Below are positions 8,379 to 18,249 of a DNA stretch of 64,000 nucleotides, piece by piece (the first letter of the stretch is position 1; every line of letters begins with the position of its first letter). Position numbers and translations under genes: made by a program. Source of the stretch: JAXDMK01 sp963765955 (lineage in GTDB: Bacteria; Actinomycetota; Acidimicrobiia; Acidimicrobiales; AC-14); assembly GCA_963765955.1 (NCBI GenBank), contig CAVXYA010000002.1:434001-498000 (forward strand). The letters are read 5' to 3'. The notes under the pieces are model-generated. The model was not told the DNA's origin, made no database searches, and saw only the letters and a list, made by a program, of their open reading frames with translations.

Positions 8379-8849
8379 TCAGTCGAGGAGGCCGAGCGGG
8401 GGGTCGATGACCAGGCGGCCGCCGGTGGGTCCGCTCACCACGAACACGAGGGGCACCAGCTTCCCACCCGGGAGGACGAGCAGATCGGACGCGGGGTTGG
8501 CCTCCACCGCCTCCACCCGGCCGTAGCTGCGCCCGTCGACCCCCACCACCTCCGAGCCGATCAGCTCGTGGATCCACAGGGTCTCGTCGTCGTCGTCGCC
8601 ATCGGCCAGGGGCTCGGCCATGAGGACGGTGCCGCGAAGGGCCTCGGCCCCGTCACGGCCGTCGACGCCGGCGAAGGCGACGATCCACCGTCCGAGATGG
8701 GGGCTGGCCGACTCGACGGTGAGGTCACCCCGGTCGGTGGAGAAGGCGAACCCGGGGGCGAGCCGCTCCTCGGGCCGGTTGGTGATCATCGCGACGATCA
8801 CCTCGCCCTTCAACCCATGGGGCTTGACGACCTGGCCGACCTCGAGCAC
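8379..8849 (-). CDS. rimM: 16S rRNA processing / 30S maturation protein RimM
   Basis: This 156-residue protein has the RimM N-terminal beta-barrel (LEVGQVVKPHGLKGEVIV, the conserved G-x-HGL-x-GE motif) and the C-terminal PRC barrel (LIGSEVVGVDGRSYGRVEAV...LVPLVFVV). RimM binds S19 and the 16S 3' domain during late 30S assembly. The start is GTG 8849. It is the last member of the ffh-rpsP-khpA-rimM run. In most actinobacteria trmD and rplS follow directly, but here the next DNA is a convergent gene remnant, so that part of the operon has moved. Confidence 0.95.
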   Translation of the reverse strand: MLEVGQVVKPHGLKGEVIVAMITNRPEERLAPGFAFSTDRGDLTVESASPHLGRWIVAFAGVDGRDGAEALRGTVLMAEPLADGDDDDETLWIHELIGSEVVGVDGRSYGRVEAVEANPASDLLVLPGGKLVPLVFVVSGPTGGRLVIDPPLGLLD

Positions 8850-8870
8850 AGCGACCGGGCGCCGGCGTCG

Positions 8871-9278
8871 CTAGTCGACGATGTCGACCGAGGTGTCGAC
8901 GCCCTCACGGGCGCCAGCGGCGCGCACGACGGTGCGGATGGCCTGGGCCACCCGGCCCCGGCGGCCGATGACCCGGCCCATGTCGGAGGGCGCCACGTGC
9001 AGCCGGAGCATCACCGACCGGCGACCTTCCTCGACCTCGATGTCGACCGCGTCGGCATCATCGACGATCGACCGGGCGAGGTAGTCGAGCACGCCTGCCG
9101 AGAGCCCGCCCACGGCCCGGTTGCCGTCGACCTCGTCGTCGTCCTCCTCGTCGGCGTCGTCCACGTCTTCCTCGGCGTCGACCGCGTTCCCGTCGACCTC
9201 GTCCTCCAGCTCGTCGTCGGACTCGTCCCCATCCACTTCGGGGTCGACGACCTCGGCATCGGCCTGGACGTCGCTCAC
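8871..9278 (-). CDS. khpA: KH-domain RNA-binding protein KhpA with long acidic N-terminal extension
   Basis: The last ~80 residues are a normal KhpA: LSAGVLDYLARSIVDDADAV, then the KH core with the GxxG loop (VIGRRGRVAQAIRTVV) and AREGVDTSVDIVD. The usual protein is about 75-85 residues, and this one has 135. The first ~53 residues are almost all Asp/Glu (several runs such as DDADEEDDDEVDG). KhpA partners with KhpB/Jag in RNA binding and cell-size control in Firmicutes; in actinobacteria it lies in the rpsP operon, as here. GTG 9278 overlaps the rpsP stop. A start just before LSAGVLDYL would give the canonical length, but the acidic frame is uninterrupted and coupled to rpsP. Confidence 0.9.
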   Translation of the reverse strand: MSDVQADAEVVDPEVDGDESDDELEDEVDGNAVDAEEDVDDADEEDDDEVDGNRAVGGLSAGVLDYLARSIVDDADAVDIEVEEGRRSVMLRLHVAPSDMGRVIGRRGRVAQAIRTVVRAAGAREGVDTSVDIVD

Positions 9279-9586
9279 GACGGGGCCGGCGGGGTGGCCT
9301 CGGCCGCGGTGGCCGGGGTGGCCGGGGCGGTGCCCTTGTACTGGCCCCAGGCGCCCGAGATCTCGAGCAGCTTGCGGGCCGGCTCGGAGGGCTGGGCCCC
9401 CTGGCGGAGCCAGCCGACGGCCTTGTCGTTGTCGATCTTGACCACCGACGGTTCGGCTCTCGGGTCGTAGGTGCCCACGATCTCGATGAAGCGCCCGTCA
9501 CGGGGCGACCGGGAGTCGGCCGCCACCAGTCGGTAGGTCGGTTGCTTCTTCTTGCCCATCCGCATGAGGCGGAGTTTCACTGCCAC
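9275..9586 (-). CDS. rpsP: 30S ribosomal protein S16 (bS16)
   Basis: The protein reads VAVKLRLMRMGKKKQPTYR, VAADSRSPRDGRFIEIVG and YDPRAEPSVVKIDNDKAVGW, followed by the QPSEPARKLLE helix and an Ala/Pro/Thr-rich tail. It has 103 residues, and the tail is an actinobacterial feature. GTG 9586 was chosen because AGGAGAG lies just upstream (9590-9597) and the family begins with M-A-V-K. It overlaps khpA by 4 bp and follows ffh closely. Confidence 0.96.
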   Translation of the reverse strand: MAVKLRLMRMGKKKQPTYRLVAADSRSPRDGRFIEIVGTYDPRAEPSVVKIDNDKAVGWLRQGAQPSEPARKLLEISGAWGQYKGTAPATPATAAEATPPAPS

Positions 9587-9596
9587 GCTTGCTCTC

Positions 9597-10919
<1,323 letters not shown>

Positions 10920-10979
10920 GCCCGGACCAGGGTACTGGACAACGCCATGGCTCCCGGAGAGCCCCGCTCGGTGACGACG

Positions 10980-11462
10980 TCAGCCGCTCAGGCTGCTCAC
11001 CTCTTCCCGCCGAACCTCGTCCGGCATGCGTGCCGGGCGGTTCTGGAGGGCCAGGGCCAACGCCCCGCAGGCGATGGCGATGTTGCGGAAGAGGACCTCG
11101 AAGGCATCCAGGTTGGCCGCCACGATGCCGACGAGCGTGATCGCGGCGACCAGGGACGCCACGTACGTGAGGCGGGGGGTCAGGATGGACAGCGCCAGGA
11201 GCAGCTCGAAGGCGGCGAACACCGGGAGCAGGTCCGCCGCCCACCGGGCCGGGAGGAACGACGGGAAGTACCGGGCGAAGGTCGTCGGGTGCCGGAAGGA
11301 GGCCGCCGCCGCGTAGAGGAAGACGAACGCCAGCCCGGCCCGCAGCAGCCACACCGGAAGCTGGTCGCCGGCGCGCCGTGCCGCCGGCGACCCGCCGACC
11401 CATCCCCGAGCAGACGAGCCCCGAGTATCCGAGTACGGCCGGTCTCGCCCATCCTTCGCCAT
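10980..11462 (-). CDS. DoxX-like small membrane protein
   Basis: This 160-residue protein has four hydrophobic helices: WLLRAGLAFVFLYAAAASF, LLPVFAAFELLLALSIL, YVASLVAAITLVGIVAAN and NIAIACGALALALQN. It has the DoxX/MauE topology with a conserved Arg in helix 1. ATG 11462 (MAKDGRDRPYSDT) gives a short polar N-terminus. It sits between ftsY and ffh with no obvious link to SRP. DoxX proteins are associated with membrane redox or sulfur metabolism, but no partner is nearby and the function is not assigned. Confidence 0.7.
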   Translation of the reverse strand: MAKDGRDRPYSDTRGSSARGWVGGSPAARRAGDQLPVWLLRAGLAFVFLYAAAASFRHPTTFARYFPSFLPARWAADLLPVFAAFELLLALSILTPRLTYVASLVAAITLVGIVAANLDAFEVLFRNIAIACGALALALQNRPARMPDEVRREEVSSLSG

Positions 11463-11505
11463 GCCCTGTCTGTACGGGTGGGCCGACTCCGGGGATTGGC
11501 GTTCC

Positions 11506-12741
11506 CTAGGAGAACAGGGCGTCCACGAACTCGTCGGGGTCGAAAGGAATGAGGTCGTCCGCGGTCTCGCCCAGGCCGACGAGCTTGATGGGGATGCCCA
11601 GCTCACCCTGGATGGCGAGCACGATGCCGCCCTTGGCGGTGCCGTCGAGCTTGGTCAGCACCACGCCGGTGACGTCGACCGCCTCCAGGAACTGGCGGGC
11701 CTGGACCAGGCCGTTCTGGCCGGTGGTGGCATCGATGACCAGCAGCACCTCGGTGACCTTGCCCGGCGGCTTGTCGGCCACCCGGCGCACCTTGCGCAGC
11801 TCCTCCATGAGGTTGACCTTGGTGTGCAGGCGACCGGCGGTGTCGGCCAGCACCAGGTCGGTGTTGCGGGCCGCGGCCCGCTCGACGGCGTCGAAGACGA
11901 CCGCCCCGGGGTCGCCGCCCTCGTTGCCCCGCACCAGCGTCGCCCCCGCCCGCTTCGACCACAGCTCGAGCTGCTCGGCCGCGGCCGCCCGGAACGTGTC
12001 GCCGGCGGCCATGATCACCGACCGCCCGGCCAGTACCTGCTGGTGGCCGACCTTGCCGATGGTGGTGGTCTTGCCCACCCCGTTGACCCCCACGAACAGC
12101 CACACGTTGGGGAACCCGGGATCGAGGCGCAGGCTGCGGTCGGCCATGGTGAGGCGCTTCTTCAGGTCCTCCTTGAGGGCCTCGACCAGCCCGTCGGCGG
12201 TGGTGATGCCCTCCGACTTGACCCGGGCCCGCAGCTGGTCGAGCAGGGCGGTGGTGGCGCCGACGCCGACGTCGGCCCGCAGGAGGGCCTCCTCCAGGTC
12301 GTCCCAGGTCTCGCCGTCGATCTTGTCCCGGGTGCGCATGGCGCCCAGGTAGCCGGAAAGAAGGCCCCGGGCCTTGCCCAGGCGGTCGAGGAACCGGGGC
12401 TTGGCGGCCGGCTCGGGCCGAACCTCGGGCTCGGGCTCGGGGACGGGCGCCACCGCCGGACCGTCCGGGCCGGGCCCGGCCTCGGGGAGGGCGTCGGGCT
12501 GGGCCTGGGCCGCGGCCAGCACCGCCTCCGCCTCGGCCACCAGCTCGCGGGCCTGGCGGTCGAGCTCCTCCTCCGAGGGGATGCGGCGACGGCGCTTGGG
12601 CGGGGCTTCGGTGGCGGCGGGCGGCAGGCCGGACGCGGGGGGCGGGTCGAGGTCGGAGCGCCGGCGCGGACGGGCGGCGACGAGGGCGGCCACCAGACCG
12701 GTGACGACCAGCAATGCGAACACGCCGAGGACGATCTCCAT
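11506..12741 (-). CDS. ftsY: Signal recognition particle receptor FtsY
   Basis: The protein has 411 residues. There is an N-terminal membrane helix (IVLGVFALLVVTGLVAALVAA, residues 3-23), unusual for E. coli but common in actinobacteria. A Pro/Glu/Ala-rich acidic linker to about residue 130 follows, and then the NG domain: GVNGVGKTTTIGKVG (P-loop), AAGDTFRAAAAEQL, ADTAGRLHTKVNLM, TKLDGTAKGGIVL and GVGE-like VGLGETADDLIPF. FtsY docks the SRP-ribosome complex at the membrane. It lies between smc and ffh, a conserved arrangement. Confidence 0.96.
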   Translation of the reverse strand: MEIVLGVFALLVVTGLVAALVAARPRRRSDLDPPPASGLPPAATEAPPKRRRRIPSEEELDRQARELVAEAEAVLAAAQAQPDALPEAGPGPDGPAVAPVPEPEPEVRPEPAAKPRFLDRLGKARGLLSGYLGAMRTRDKIDGETWDDLEEALLRADVGVGATTALLDQLRARVKSEGITTADGLVEALKEDLKKRLTMADRSLRLDPGFPNVWLFVGVNGVGKTTTIGKVGHQQVLAGRSVIMAAGDTFRAAAAEQLELWSKRAGATLVRGNEGGDPGAVVFDAVERAAARNTDLVLADTAGRLHTKVNLMEELRKVRRVADKPPGKVTEVLLVIDATTGQNGLVQARQFLEAVDVTGVVLTKLDGTAKGGIVLAIQGELGIPIKLVGLGETADDLIPFDPDEFVDALFS

Positions 12742-12804
12742 TGCCGCTCAATGTAGGGGACATCGCCCGGCGGCCCGAAGTCCCCAGCTACGGCTGGATG
12801 ATCC

Positions 12805-13353
12805 TCAACCCCCGACGGGTGCGCCGCAGGCCTCGGCCGACTGGGGGCCCTCGAGGCCGCCCGTCGACACCGCGCTGACCTTGTAGCACCGCGGCCCCGA
12901 GGGATCCACCGTGCGCCACGGGCCGGTGTCGAAGGCGTCGATCACCCGGAAGCGGCCGTCCGGCTCCGTGTCCAGGTCGGCGATCGCGACCGTGACGGGA
13001 GCGAGCTCGGTCCCGTCGGACTGGCGCTTGTACAGCCGGTAGGCCGCGACATCGGCCGAGGCAGGCAGTGGTGGCCAGTTGACCAGGACCTCGCCGCTGC
13101 CGCCCCCGGTTTGGGCCGTGAGCCCGGTCACCTGTGGCGGCGCCGCCACCCGAGTGGTCGTCGTGACGGGGGCGACGGTGGTTGTGGTGGCCGGCAGGCT
13201 GGTGGTCGACGTCTGGGCCACGGTGCTGGTCGTCGGGCCGCTGGTGGACGTGGTGGGGGTTTCGCCGTCGCTGTCGCCGTCGTTGCATGCGGACAGGGCC
13301 AGGACGGCGGTGATCAGGACGGCGACGACCGGACGACTTCCTCGAATGGCCAT
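12805..13353 (-). CDS. Lipoprotein with fibronectin type III domain
   Basis: The 182-residue protein has signal peptide RPVVAVLITAVLALSAC with lipobox LSAC, so Cys is lipidated after cleavage. A Thr/Ser-rich linker (TTSTSGPTTSTVAQTSTT-type, ~residues 30-65) follows, then one Fn3 domain: PPQVTGLTAQTGGGSGEVLV, ADVAAYRLYKRQSDGTELAP, CYKVSAVSTGGLEGPQSAE. It is anchored outside the membrane and probably binds or spaces surface components; no enzyme signature is seen. ATG 13353 has a GAGGAG ribosome site. It sits between ftsY and smc, both older neighbours, so it is likely an insertion into this conserved block. Confidence 0.82.
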   Translation of the reverse strand: MAIRGSRPVVAVLITAVLALSACNDGDSDGETPTTSTSGPTTSTVAQTSTTSLPATTTTVAPVTTTTRVAAPPQVTGLTAQTGGGSGEVLVNWPPLPASADVAAYRLYKRQSDGTELAPVTVAIADLDTEPDGRFRVIDAFDTGPWRTVDPSGPRCYKVSAVSTGGLEGPQSAEACGAPVGG

Positions 13354-13370
13354 ATCCACTCCTCGGGTGA

Positions 13371-16300
13371 TCACTGGGCGCCGGCTCGCACCCGCTCGGA
13401 CACGACCTTCGAAGACCCTCCCGGCTGGAGGGTGACGCCATAAAGGGAGTCGGCGGCCTCCATGGTGCGCTTCTGGTGGGTGACCACGACCAGCTGGGCC
13501 TCCTCCCGGAACTGGTGGAGGAGGTCGATGAAGCGGTGGAGGTTGACGTCGTCGAGGGCGGCCTCCACCTCGTCGAGGAGGTAGAACGGCGAGGGCCGGC
13601 TGCGGAAGACGGCGAAGAGGAAGGCGAGGGCGCACAGGGCCCGTTCCCCGCCCGACAGCAGGGACAGCTTGCGCACGTTCTTGCCCGCCGGCCGGCAGTC
13701 GAGCTCGAGGCCCGCCTCCAGCACGTGGTCGGGGTTGGTGATGTGCAGCCGGCCGTGGCCGCCGGGGAAGAGCGTCTCGAACAGGGCCGCGAAGTGCTCG
13801 GTGACGTCGGCCAGGGCGGCCGTGAGCAGCTCCGACATCTCCCCCTCGACGGCCCGGATGATCTTGAGCAGCTCCCGGCGGGAGCCCTTGATGTCGTCGA
13901 GCTGCTCGGTGAGGAAGGCGTGGCGTTCCTGCAGCACCTGAAGCTCCTGGAGGGCGAGGGGGTTCACCGGCCCCATCAGGCGAAGCTCCCGTTCGAGGTC
14001 GCGCGCCCGGGCCGCGGGGCTGGCGCCAGGTTCCTTGGTAACGGGCTCCAAGGGGGGGCAGACGGCGTCGATGGCCAGCGCCGGCTCGCAGTCGAGCTCG
14101 CGGCGCACCGCCTCCTCGGTGGTCTCCAGCCTCAGCCGGGCCTCGGCCATCTCCAGCTCGGCCCGTCCCGCCCGCTCCCGCAGCTCGCCCAGATGGCGTT
14201 CGGCGGCCTGGCGACGCCGGCGCAGTCCGTCGAGAGCACTGGCGCCCTCGGCCAGGGCCCGGGCGGCGGCGTCGCGGCGGCGGCGGACGGCGGCCAGGGT
14301 GGCCTCGACCACGGCCAGCCGGCCGTCGAGGTAGGGGCCCAGCCGGTCGAGGCCGGCTCTTGCCGCCAGCAGGCTCCCCCGCCGGGACTCGGACTCTCGC
14401 CGCCGGGCGGCGGCCCCCGCCAGGCGGGTCTCCACCTCGGACAGCCGCCGGGCCAGGGAGGTGCGGCTGTCGTTGAGGCCGGCGGCCCGCACGTCGAGCT
14501 CGGCCCGGAGGGCCACCAGGGCCTCGGCCCGGGCCTGGATGCGCTGGCGCTGGGCCCGCTCCGCCGCCACCCGGGCAGCACCGGCCGCCTCGCGGTCGTC
14601 GAGGTCGGGCAGGAGGAGCTCCAGCTCGGCCACCCGGGCCGCCTCCTGCTGCAACCGGTCGGCGGCCCGGTTGCGCTGGGAGCGAACCTCCTCGACCTCG
14701 GCCGCCACCCGCCGTGAGTCGCCTCGGGCGGCGGTGGCGGCGGCGTCGAGCTGGCGGTAGCGGCCGGCGGCAGCCGAAGCCTGGCCCGCACATCGGGTGG
14801 CCCCGTCGGTGGCCGCAGACAGCGCCTCGGTGGCCTCCCGGAGCCTCCGGTCGGCGGCGGCGGCGATGCCGGCGTGCTCGGCGATCTGCCGCCGGGCCTC
14901 GTCGAGGGCGGCCCGGGTCGCCCCCGGCGCCCCCACGCCTAGCCGCCATCCGAGGGCCGAGATGCGGTCACCGGCCCGGGTCACGGCCACCAGGTCGGGG
15001 AAGGCGAGGGTGACGTCGACCGCCTCCTCCCAGCCACCGTCGACGACGACCGTGGCCGCCAAGAGGTGGCGCAGCAGCCGCTCCACGCCGGGGTGGGCGG
15101 ACCGGACGACCGAGCGCAGCGGCCGGCCGGGGCAGTGGGGCGATATGTTCGGCGGGGCGTCGACCGGCGACCCGAGGGGCAGGATTCCGGTGGGGAGCGT
15201 CGCCGGGCGCGATTGGCCGGGACCTGGTGCGCGGCCGAGCTCGGCCAAGAGCTGGCGGCCGGTGGCCACGCCGTCGACCACCACCGCACCCACCGCCTCG
15301 ACCACTGCCGCCTCGAAGGCGGCCTCGAACCCGGGCTCGACATCGACCAGGTCGAGCAGCGTCCCGAGGACGCCGTCGACCCCTTCGAGGCGGGCGGTGT
15401 CGCCCCTGCCCCGAGCCTCGTCGACGGCCATGGCCAGGGCCTCGGCCCGGGCCACCCACGTGCGGTGACCGGCGGCCGCGTCCCGCGCCGCGGCCTCGGC
15501 CACGGCCACCTCTGCCTCCGCCACCCGCCGCTCGGCCTCGGCCTCGTCGCTGGCCGCAGCCAGCTCCGCCTCGGCCGCCGACAGCCGGGCCAACTCGGTG
15601 CTGACCCGCTCGGCCTCCTCGCCCAGGGCCACCGCCCGGAGGTCGAGGCCGGCCAGCCGGTGCTCCAGCCGGGCCAGGTCGGCCCGGCCCCGGTCGAGGC
15701 TGGCCCGCAGGGCAGCCAGCTCCCCCCGGGCCTCGGCCGCCGCCCGGTCGATCCGCCCTCCCGACCGGGCTGGACTCCGCCGGGCTGGACTCCGCCGGGC
15801 CCGACCCTCCCGGACCGGGACCCTGCGGGCCGAACCCTCCCGGCCCCGACCCCCCCGGGCCCGACCGTCCCGGTCCGAACCCGGCGGGACCAAGTGCCGC
15901 CGAGCCGGTCGCCGTGAACAGCGGTGGCTCCCCGGCCGCGGCGCGCTCGGCCGCACGTTCGGCCGCCCGTTCTTGGGCCAGCTCGGCCTCGCCCGCAGCC
16001 AGCTCACCGAAGCGGGCGGCCATGGCGACGGCCGCCGCCTCCACCTCGGCCAGCTCGGCCCGGAGGCGGGTGGCGTCGTCGTCGAGGGCGGCCAGCAGTG
16101 TGGAGTCGACGCTCACGGCCAGATCGCGCTCGACCGACCGCCGCCGCTCGGCAACCACCGCGGCCAGCCCCCGGGTGCGCTCCCGCAACGCCTCCAGCCG
16201 GCCCACCACGTCGCCCAGCCGGGCCTGCCCCAGCTCCGACATCCGGGCCTCGGCCGCCGCCACCGACCGGTCGAGGACGTCGAGCTCGGCCTTGACCGTG

Positions 16301-17070
16301 CCCTCGTCCGCCTTCAGCCCGGTCCGGGCCTGCACCGCCGACTCGTGGCGGGCGGAGAGGACGCGCAGCTCCCGGCCCCGCAGATAGACCCGCAGGGCAT
16401 GCAGCTCGGACACCAGGTCGCCGTGGCGGCGGGCGGCCTCGGCCTGGCGCTCGAGCGGTCGCAGCTGGCGCCCGACCTCCCGAAGCAGGTCGGTGAGCCG
16501 CACCAGGTTGGCCTCCGTGCCCTCCAGCCGCCGCTCCGCCTTCTCCTTGCGGCGCCGGTACTTGAGGATGCCGGCCGCCTCCTCCACTATCAGCCGGCGG
16601 TCCTCGGGGCGGGAGTCGAGGACGGCATCGAGGTTGCCCTGGGACACGATGATGTGCTGCTGGCGGCCGACCCCGGTGTCGGAGAGCAGCTCCTGGAGGT
16701 CGAGCAGCCGGCAGGAGACCCCGTTGAGCGTGTACTCGCTCTCACCCGAGGCCCGGAACAGGGTCCGGGTGATGGTGACCTCCCGGAAGTCGATGGGAAG
16801 CAGCCCGTGGGTGTTGTCGATGGTGAGGCTGACCTCGGCCCGCCCGAGGGCCGGGCGCCGACCGGTGCCGGCGAAGATGACGTCGTCCATCTTGGAGGAC
16901 CGGAGGCTGCGCGGCCCCTGGGCCCCCAGCACCCACGCCACCGCGTCGACGACGTTGGACTTCCCGCTGCCGTTGGGGCCGACCACGACCGTGAGCCCGG
17001 GCTCGAACTCGAGGGTGGTCGGCTCGGCGAAGGACTTGAAGCCCTTCAGGGTGAGCGAGCGCAGGAACAT
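13371..17070 (-). CDS. smc: Chromosome partition protein SMC (reading frame broken in a Gly/Pro-rich insert)
   Basis: The N-terminal half starts at ATG 17070 (MFLRSLTLKGFKSFAEPT) with Walker A GPNGSGKSNVVDAV, the Q-loop region and a coiled coil. The C-terminal half contains the hinge (GVLGTLLDLVDVEPGFEAAF), the return coil, signature SLLSGGERALCALAFLFAVF, Walker B YLLDEVEAALD and D-loop. The two halves are in different frames, with the change between about 15750 and 15800. It falls inside a run of GPGGSGP and AESSP-type repeats that has no place in normal SMC coiled coils. The total is about 1230 residues against the usual ~1170-1200. SMC with ScpAB organises the chromosome and is expected to be essential or nearly so, so the break is probably an indel error in the repeat. 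Confidence 0.92.
15750..15910 (-). repeat. Imperfect ~15-bp Gly/Pro-coding repeats within smc
   Basis: About ten imperfect units related to GGTCCGGGCGGG and two exact copies of a 15-mer (GGACTCCGCCGGGCT on the plus strand, near 15772-15801) interrupt the first coiled-coil arm of SMC. They encode GFGPGRSGPGGSGPGG-like sequence followed by AESSPAESSP. The smc frame changes at the downstream end of this tract. Like the VanW and INPAS repeats, the unit is five codons long. Confidence 0.75.
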
Positions 17071-17148
17071 CGGTCTCCCGAGGCTACCGGGGGCCTCGTC
17101 GCCATCGGCGGACCCTCGCCGCTTCCTGTAAATTTTCCCGGAACTTGC

Positions 17149-17176
17149 TAAAGCCCGACGGGATCCATGCCGATAA
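17149..17176 (+). promoter_or_regulatory. Sigma-28/WhiG-type promoter (TAAA-N16-GCCGATAA)
   Basis: TAAA at 17149-17152 is separated by exactly 16 bases from GCCGATAA at 17169-17176. This matches the consensus for FliA/WhiG-class sigma factors (TAAA-N15/16-GCCGATAA; WhiG targets in Streptomyces use this spacing). The expected transcript start is near 17183, giving a ~67-nt leader before ATG 17250. The site lies in a locally A/T-rich stretch between smc and two small exported-protein genes. Confidence 0.7.
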
Positions 17177-17249
17177 GGCCAACGCGATGGGCGCGCCGGC
17201 GGTCACCACGACCCCATTACGACTCGACACAGGGCGGGGAACCACCAGG

Positions 17250-17657
17250 ATGCGGCGCACCGGAATCTGGATGTCGGTAGTCGGCGTGCTGCTCACCATC
17301 CTCGGCGCCGTCGTCGTGCTGGTCCTGCGCGACGGTCCGGACCCCAAGATCCCTCCCGCCACCCAGCCCGCTCCCGGCGTCGACGCCGGCTCCGGCACCG
17401 CCACGACAGTCGCCGGTGCGCCGACCCCCAACCGCCCGACCGGCACCATCGCTGCCCGCCCCGCCCCGGGCGCACCCGCCTCAACCCCCGACGCCCCTCC
17501 CCCGGCGACGCCGGAGCAGGTCGCCGAGCTCCTCGCCGGGCTCCCCCTGCAGCTGGAGCAGGCGGCCACCTCCGAGGGTCAGCCCCGTGAGCTGACCCCC
17601 GAGGAGGTCGACAAGATCATCGAGGACCTCCTCCGGCAGCTCGGGGCCCAACCCTGA
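17250..17657 (+). CDS. Single-pass membrane protein with Pro/Thr-rich extracytoplasmic region
   Basis: The 135-residue protein has one N-terminal transmembrane segment (SVVGVLLTILGAVVVLVLRDG, residues 9-29). A ~60-residue Pro/Ala/Thr linker leads to a small C-terminal helical part (QVAELLAGLPLQLEQA; LTPEEVDKIIEDLLRQLG). No family is recognised. ATG 17250 is preferred over upstream TTG/ATG codons because it places the membrane segment at the N-terminus and the sigma-28-like promoter 73 bp upstream. The stop overlaps ATG 17657, and the next exported protein follows, so both are probably one unit under that promoter. Confidence 0.6.
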   Translation: MRRTGIWMSVVGVLLTILGAVVVLVLRDGPDPKIPPATQPAPGVDAGSGTATTVAGAPTPNRPTGTIAARPAPGAPASTPDAPPPATPEQVAELLAGLPLQLEQAATSEGQPRELTPEEVDKIIEDLLRQLGAQP

Positions 17658-17667
17658 TGCAGCCTGG

Positions 17668-17717
17668 ACCCGACTCACAGGCCCGACCCGACTCACAGGC
17701 CCGACCCGACTCACAGG
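17668..17717 (+). repeat. Three direct repeats (18-bp period) before an exported-protein gene
   Basis: ACCCGACTCACAGG occurs at 17668, 17686 and 17704, spaced by 18 bp, immediately upstream of the AAGGAGAACGTCAG ribosome site of the next gene. The interval is open from ATG 17657 and would encode PDSQAR repeats if translated, but the strong ribosome site points to ATG 17732 as the start. The repeats then form a 5' leader element of unknown role. Confidence 0.8.
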
Positions 17718-17731
17718 AAGGAGAACGTCAG

Positions 17732-18217
17732 ATGCGCAGGATCTTCGCCGTCGCTCTCGGCATCGGCGCCATCGCCGCGGTGAGCATGGCTCTCCTCGTC
17801 CCCACCGGCGCCGGCGCGGCCCAGACGCCCACCGCCGCCCAGTCGAACGCGCCCACCAGGATCGACGCCATGTGCGAGAAGGTCCCGGACATGCAGTCGG
17901 GCATCACCAACGGCCTGGCCCAGCACGCCACCACCCTCACCACCGCCAACGAGGCCGTCTCCGCCCGGCGGGCCGCCATGGCCGTTGCCATGACCGAGCT
18001 GGCGGGCGCCGTCGTGGCCCACCTGCAAGCCCTCGACGCGGGCGCCGCCCCGGACGCCACTGGCACCGTCCTCAAGGCCAAGCAGGCCCGGTACGTCGCC
18101 GCCGTCGTCGACTGGAGCAAGGCCCGCACCCAGGTTTTCGACACCGAGCGCCAGGTGGTCGTCAGCGAGCTCCAGCAGACCCTGCTCGACTCCCTGAAGC
18201 AGTCCGCCTGCCCCTAG
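17732..18217 (+). CDS. Small secreted protein of unknown function
   Basis: The 161-residue protein starts with signal peptide RRIFAVALGIGAIAAVSMALL and a likely cleavage after GAGAA. The mature part is mostly alpha-helical (LTTANEAVSARRAAMAVAMT; LKAKQARYVAAVVDWSKART), with one Cys near each end (MCEKVP; QSACP) that could form a disulfide. ATG 17732 follows AAGGAG closely. It is downstream of the single-pass membrane protein and may share the sigma-28-like promoter. A helical exported protein of this kind could be a surface or pilus-associated component, but nothing specific is recognised. Confidence 0.65.
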   Translation: MRRIFAVALGIGAIAAVSMALLVPTGAGAAQTPTAAQSNAPTRIDAMCEKVPDMQSGITNGLAQHATTLTTANEAVSARRAAMAVAMTELAGAVVAHLQALDAGAAPDATGTVLKAKQARYVAAVVDWSKARTQVFDTERQVVVSELQQTLLDSLKQSACP

Positions 18218-18249
18218 CTCGCCACATTGCGAGGTGCGCTAGTCGGCGA

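Noticed and set aside
10920..10979. tRNA or SRP RNA gene near ffh
   Set aside because: The 60-bp gap has no cloverleaf or SRP-like helix. No tRNA gene could be found anywhere in the window by eye.
12805..14949. 714-codon minus-strand frame running from the lipoprotein into smc
   Set aside because: The upstream part is the antisense-equivalent shifted frame of smc (Arg/Gly-rich). Only 12805-13353 from ATG 13353 has a signal peptide, lipobox and ribosome site.
17200..17249. Possible c-di-AMP (ydaO/yuaA) riboswitch before the exported proteins
   Set aside because: GGCGGGGAACC resembles one conserved box, but the other conserved boxes and pairing regions are absent. The FliA/WhiG-type promoter explains the stretch better.
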